This document shows positions 53,091-53,200 of a stretch of 53,200 nucleotides of DNA, in pieces. Under the pieces are notes generated by a model, which had not been told where the DNA came from, ran no database searches, and saw only the letters and a program-made list of their open reading frames with translations. Within the stretch, counting starts at the first letter, position 1. Every line of letters starts with the position of its first letter. A program made the position numbers and the translations under genes. The stretch comes from Chara braunii (Eukaryota; Streptophyta; Charophyceae; Charales; Characeae): positions 4,912,170-4,965,369 of the forward strand of contig BFEA01000023.1 of assembly GCA_003427395.1 (NCBI GenBank), read 5' to 3'.

Positions 53091-53200
53091 GTCAAATAGA
53101 ACTGCCCGGTAAACCGTAGGCAGAGAGGGAGAAGAGGACAACAAACGAGGGGCTGTGACAAACTGTTTCGTCGGAGTTTCACCGACTCATCAGGAGGCTG
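53091..53200. other. Unassigned window end
   Basis: The final 110 bases are GC-balanced (GGAGTTTCACCGACTCATCAG) and unrecognised. Confidence 0.4.

Overview
The window reads as nuclear DNA of a streptophyte (a green plant or charophyte-grade alga), dominated by transposable elements and satellites. Three observations support this. There is one recognisable host exon, for the plant-type epsilon subunit of mitochondrial ATP synthase (26845-27037), followed by a GT donor. Degraded fragments of eukaryotic 28S rRNA and plastid/bacterial-type 16S rRNA are present. Plant L1-like LINEs and tRNA-derived SINEs are also present. A TE-rich charophyte such as Chara would fit, but that is only a guess. The assembly is imperfect: a Nextera mate-pair junction adapter lies at 12815-12852 and 194 N at 19031-19224.

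Layout. 1-1200: unassigned DNA with a hairpin. 1201-11118: a tRNA-derived SINE (S1, minus strand) split by a nearly complete 9.5 kb L1-like LINE (1298-10782) bounded by an 18-bp target-site duplication (TSD). The LINE has a 5'UTR, ORF1 with a zinc knuckle, ORF2 with endonuclease, reverse transcriptase and a C-terminal zinc knuckle, and a 3'UTR; frameshifts and stops disable it. 11.1-25 kb: AT-rich DNA with two copies of a 1.8-kb repeat (R2) carrying rearranged 28S rRNA pieces, several copies of another repeat (R1), and a 16S rRNA 3'-end fragment. 25.0-26.5 kb: a degenerate tandem array, another S1 SINE and a hairpin. 26.8-30.4 kb: the ATP synthase epsilon exon and a putative intron packed with CT/CA microsatellites, foldback MITEs and minisatellites. 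30.6-37 kb: microsatellites, short tandem arrays, S1 and S2 SINEs, a TA-flanked MITE family and an RT remnant. 37.4-41.3 kb: a tandem repeat (U) invaded by an 8-bp-TSD element and by a second, 5'-truncated LINE that has lost its RT palm. 41.3-53.2 kb: AT-rich DNA with a set of related hAT-like non-autonomous elements (X1-X5).

The most interesting pattern is the X set. At least nine elements in five families share 8-bp target duplications, a CTAGG-like terminus and an A-tract followed by an ATGTTATGCA-like core. Each family, however, carries a different dense subterminal palindrome: ATCTGGCCAGAT, GGACGTCC, CCCGGGC, CGTTCGGGC or CGAACATGTTCG. This suggests diversification of terminal transposase-binding modules on a common scaffold. 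No other intact protein-coding gene could be supported.
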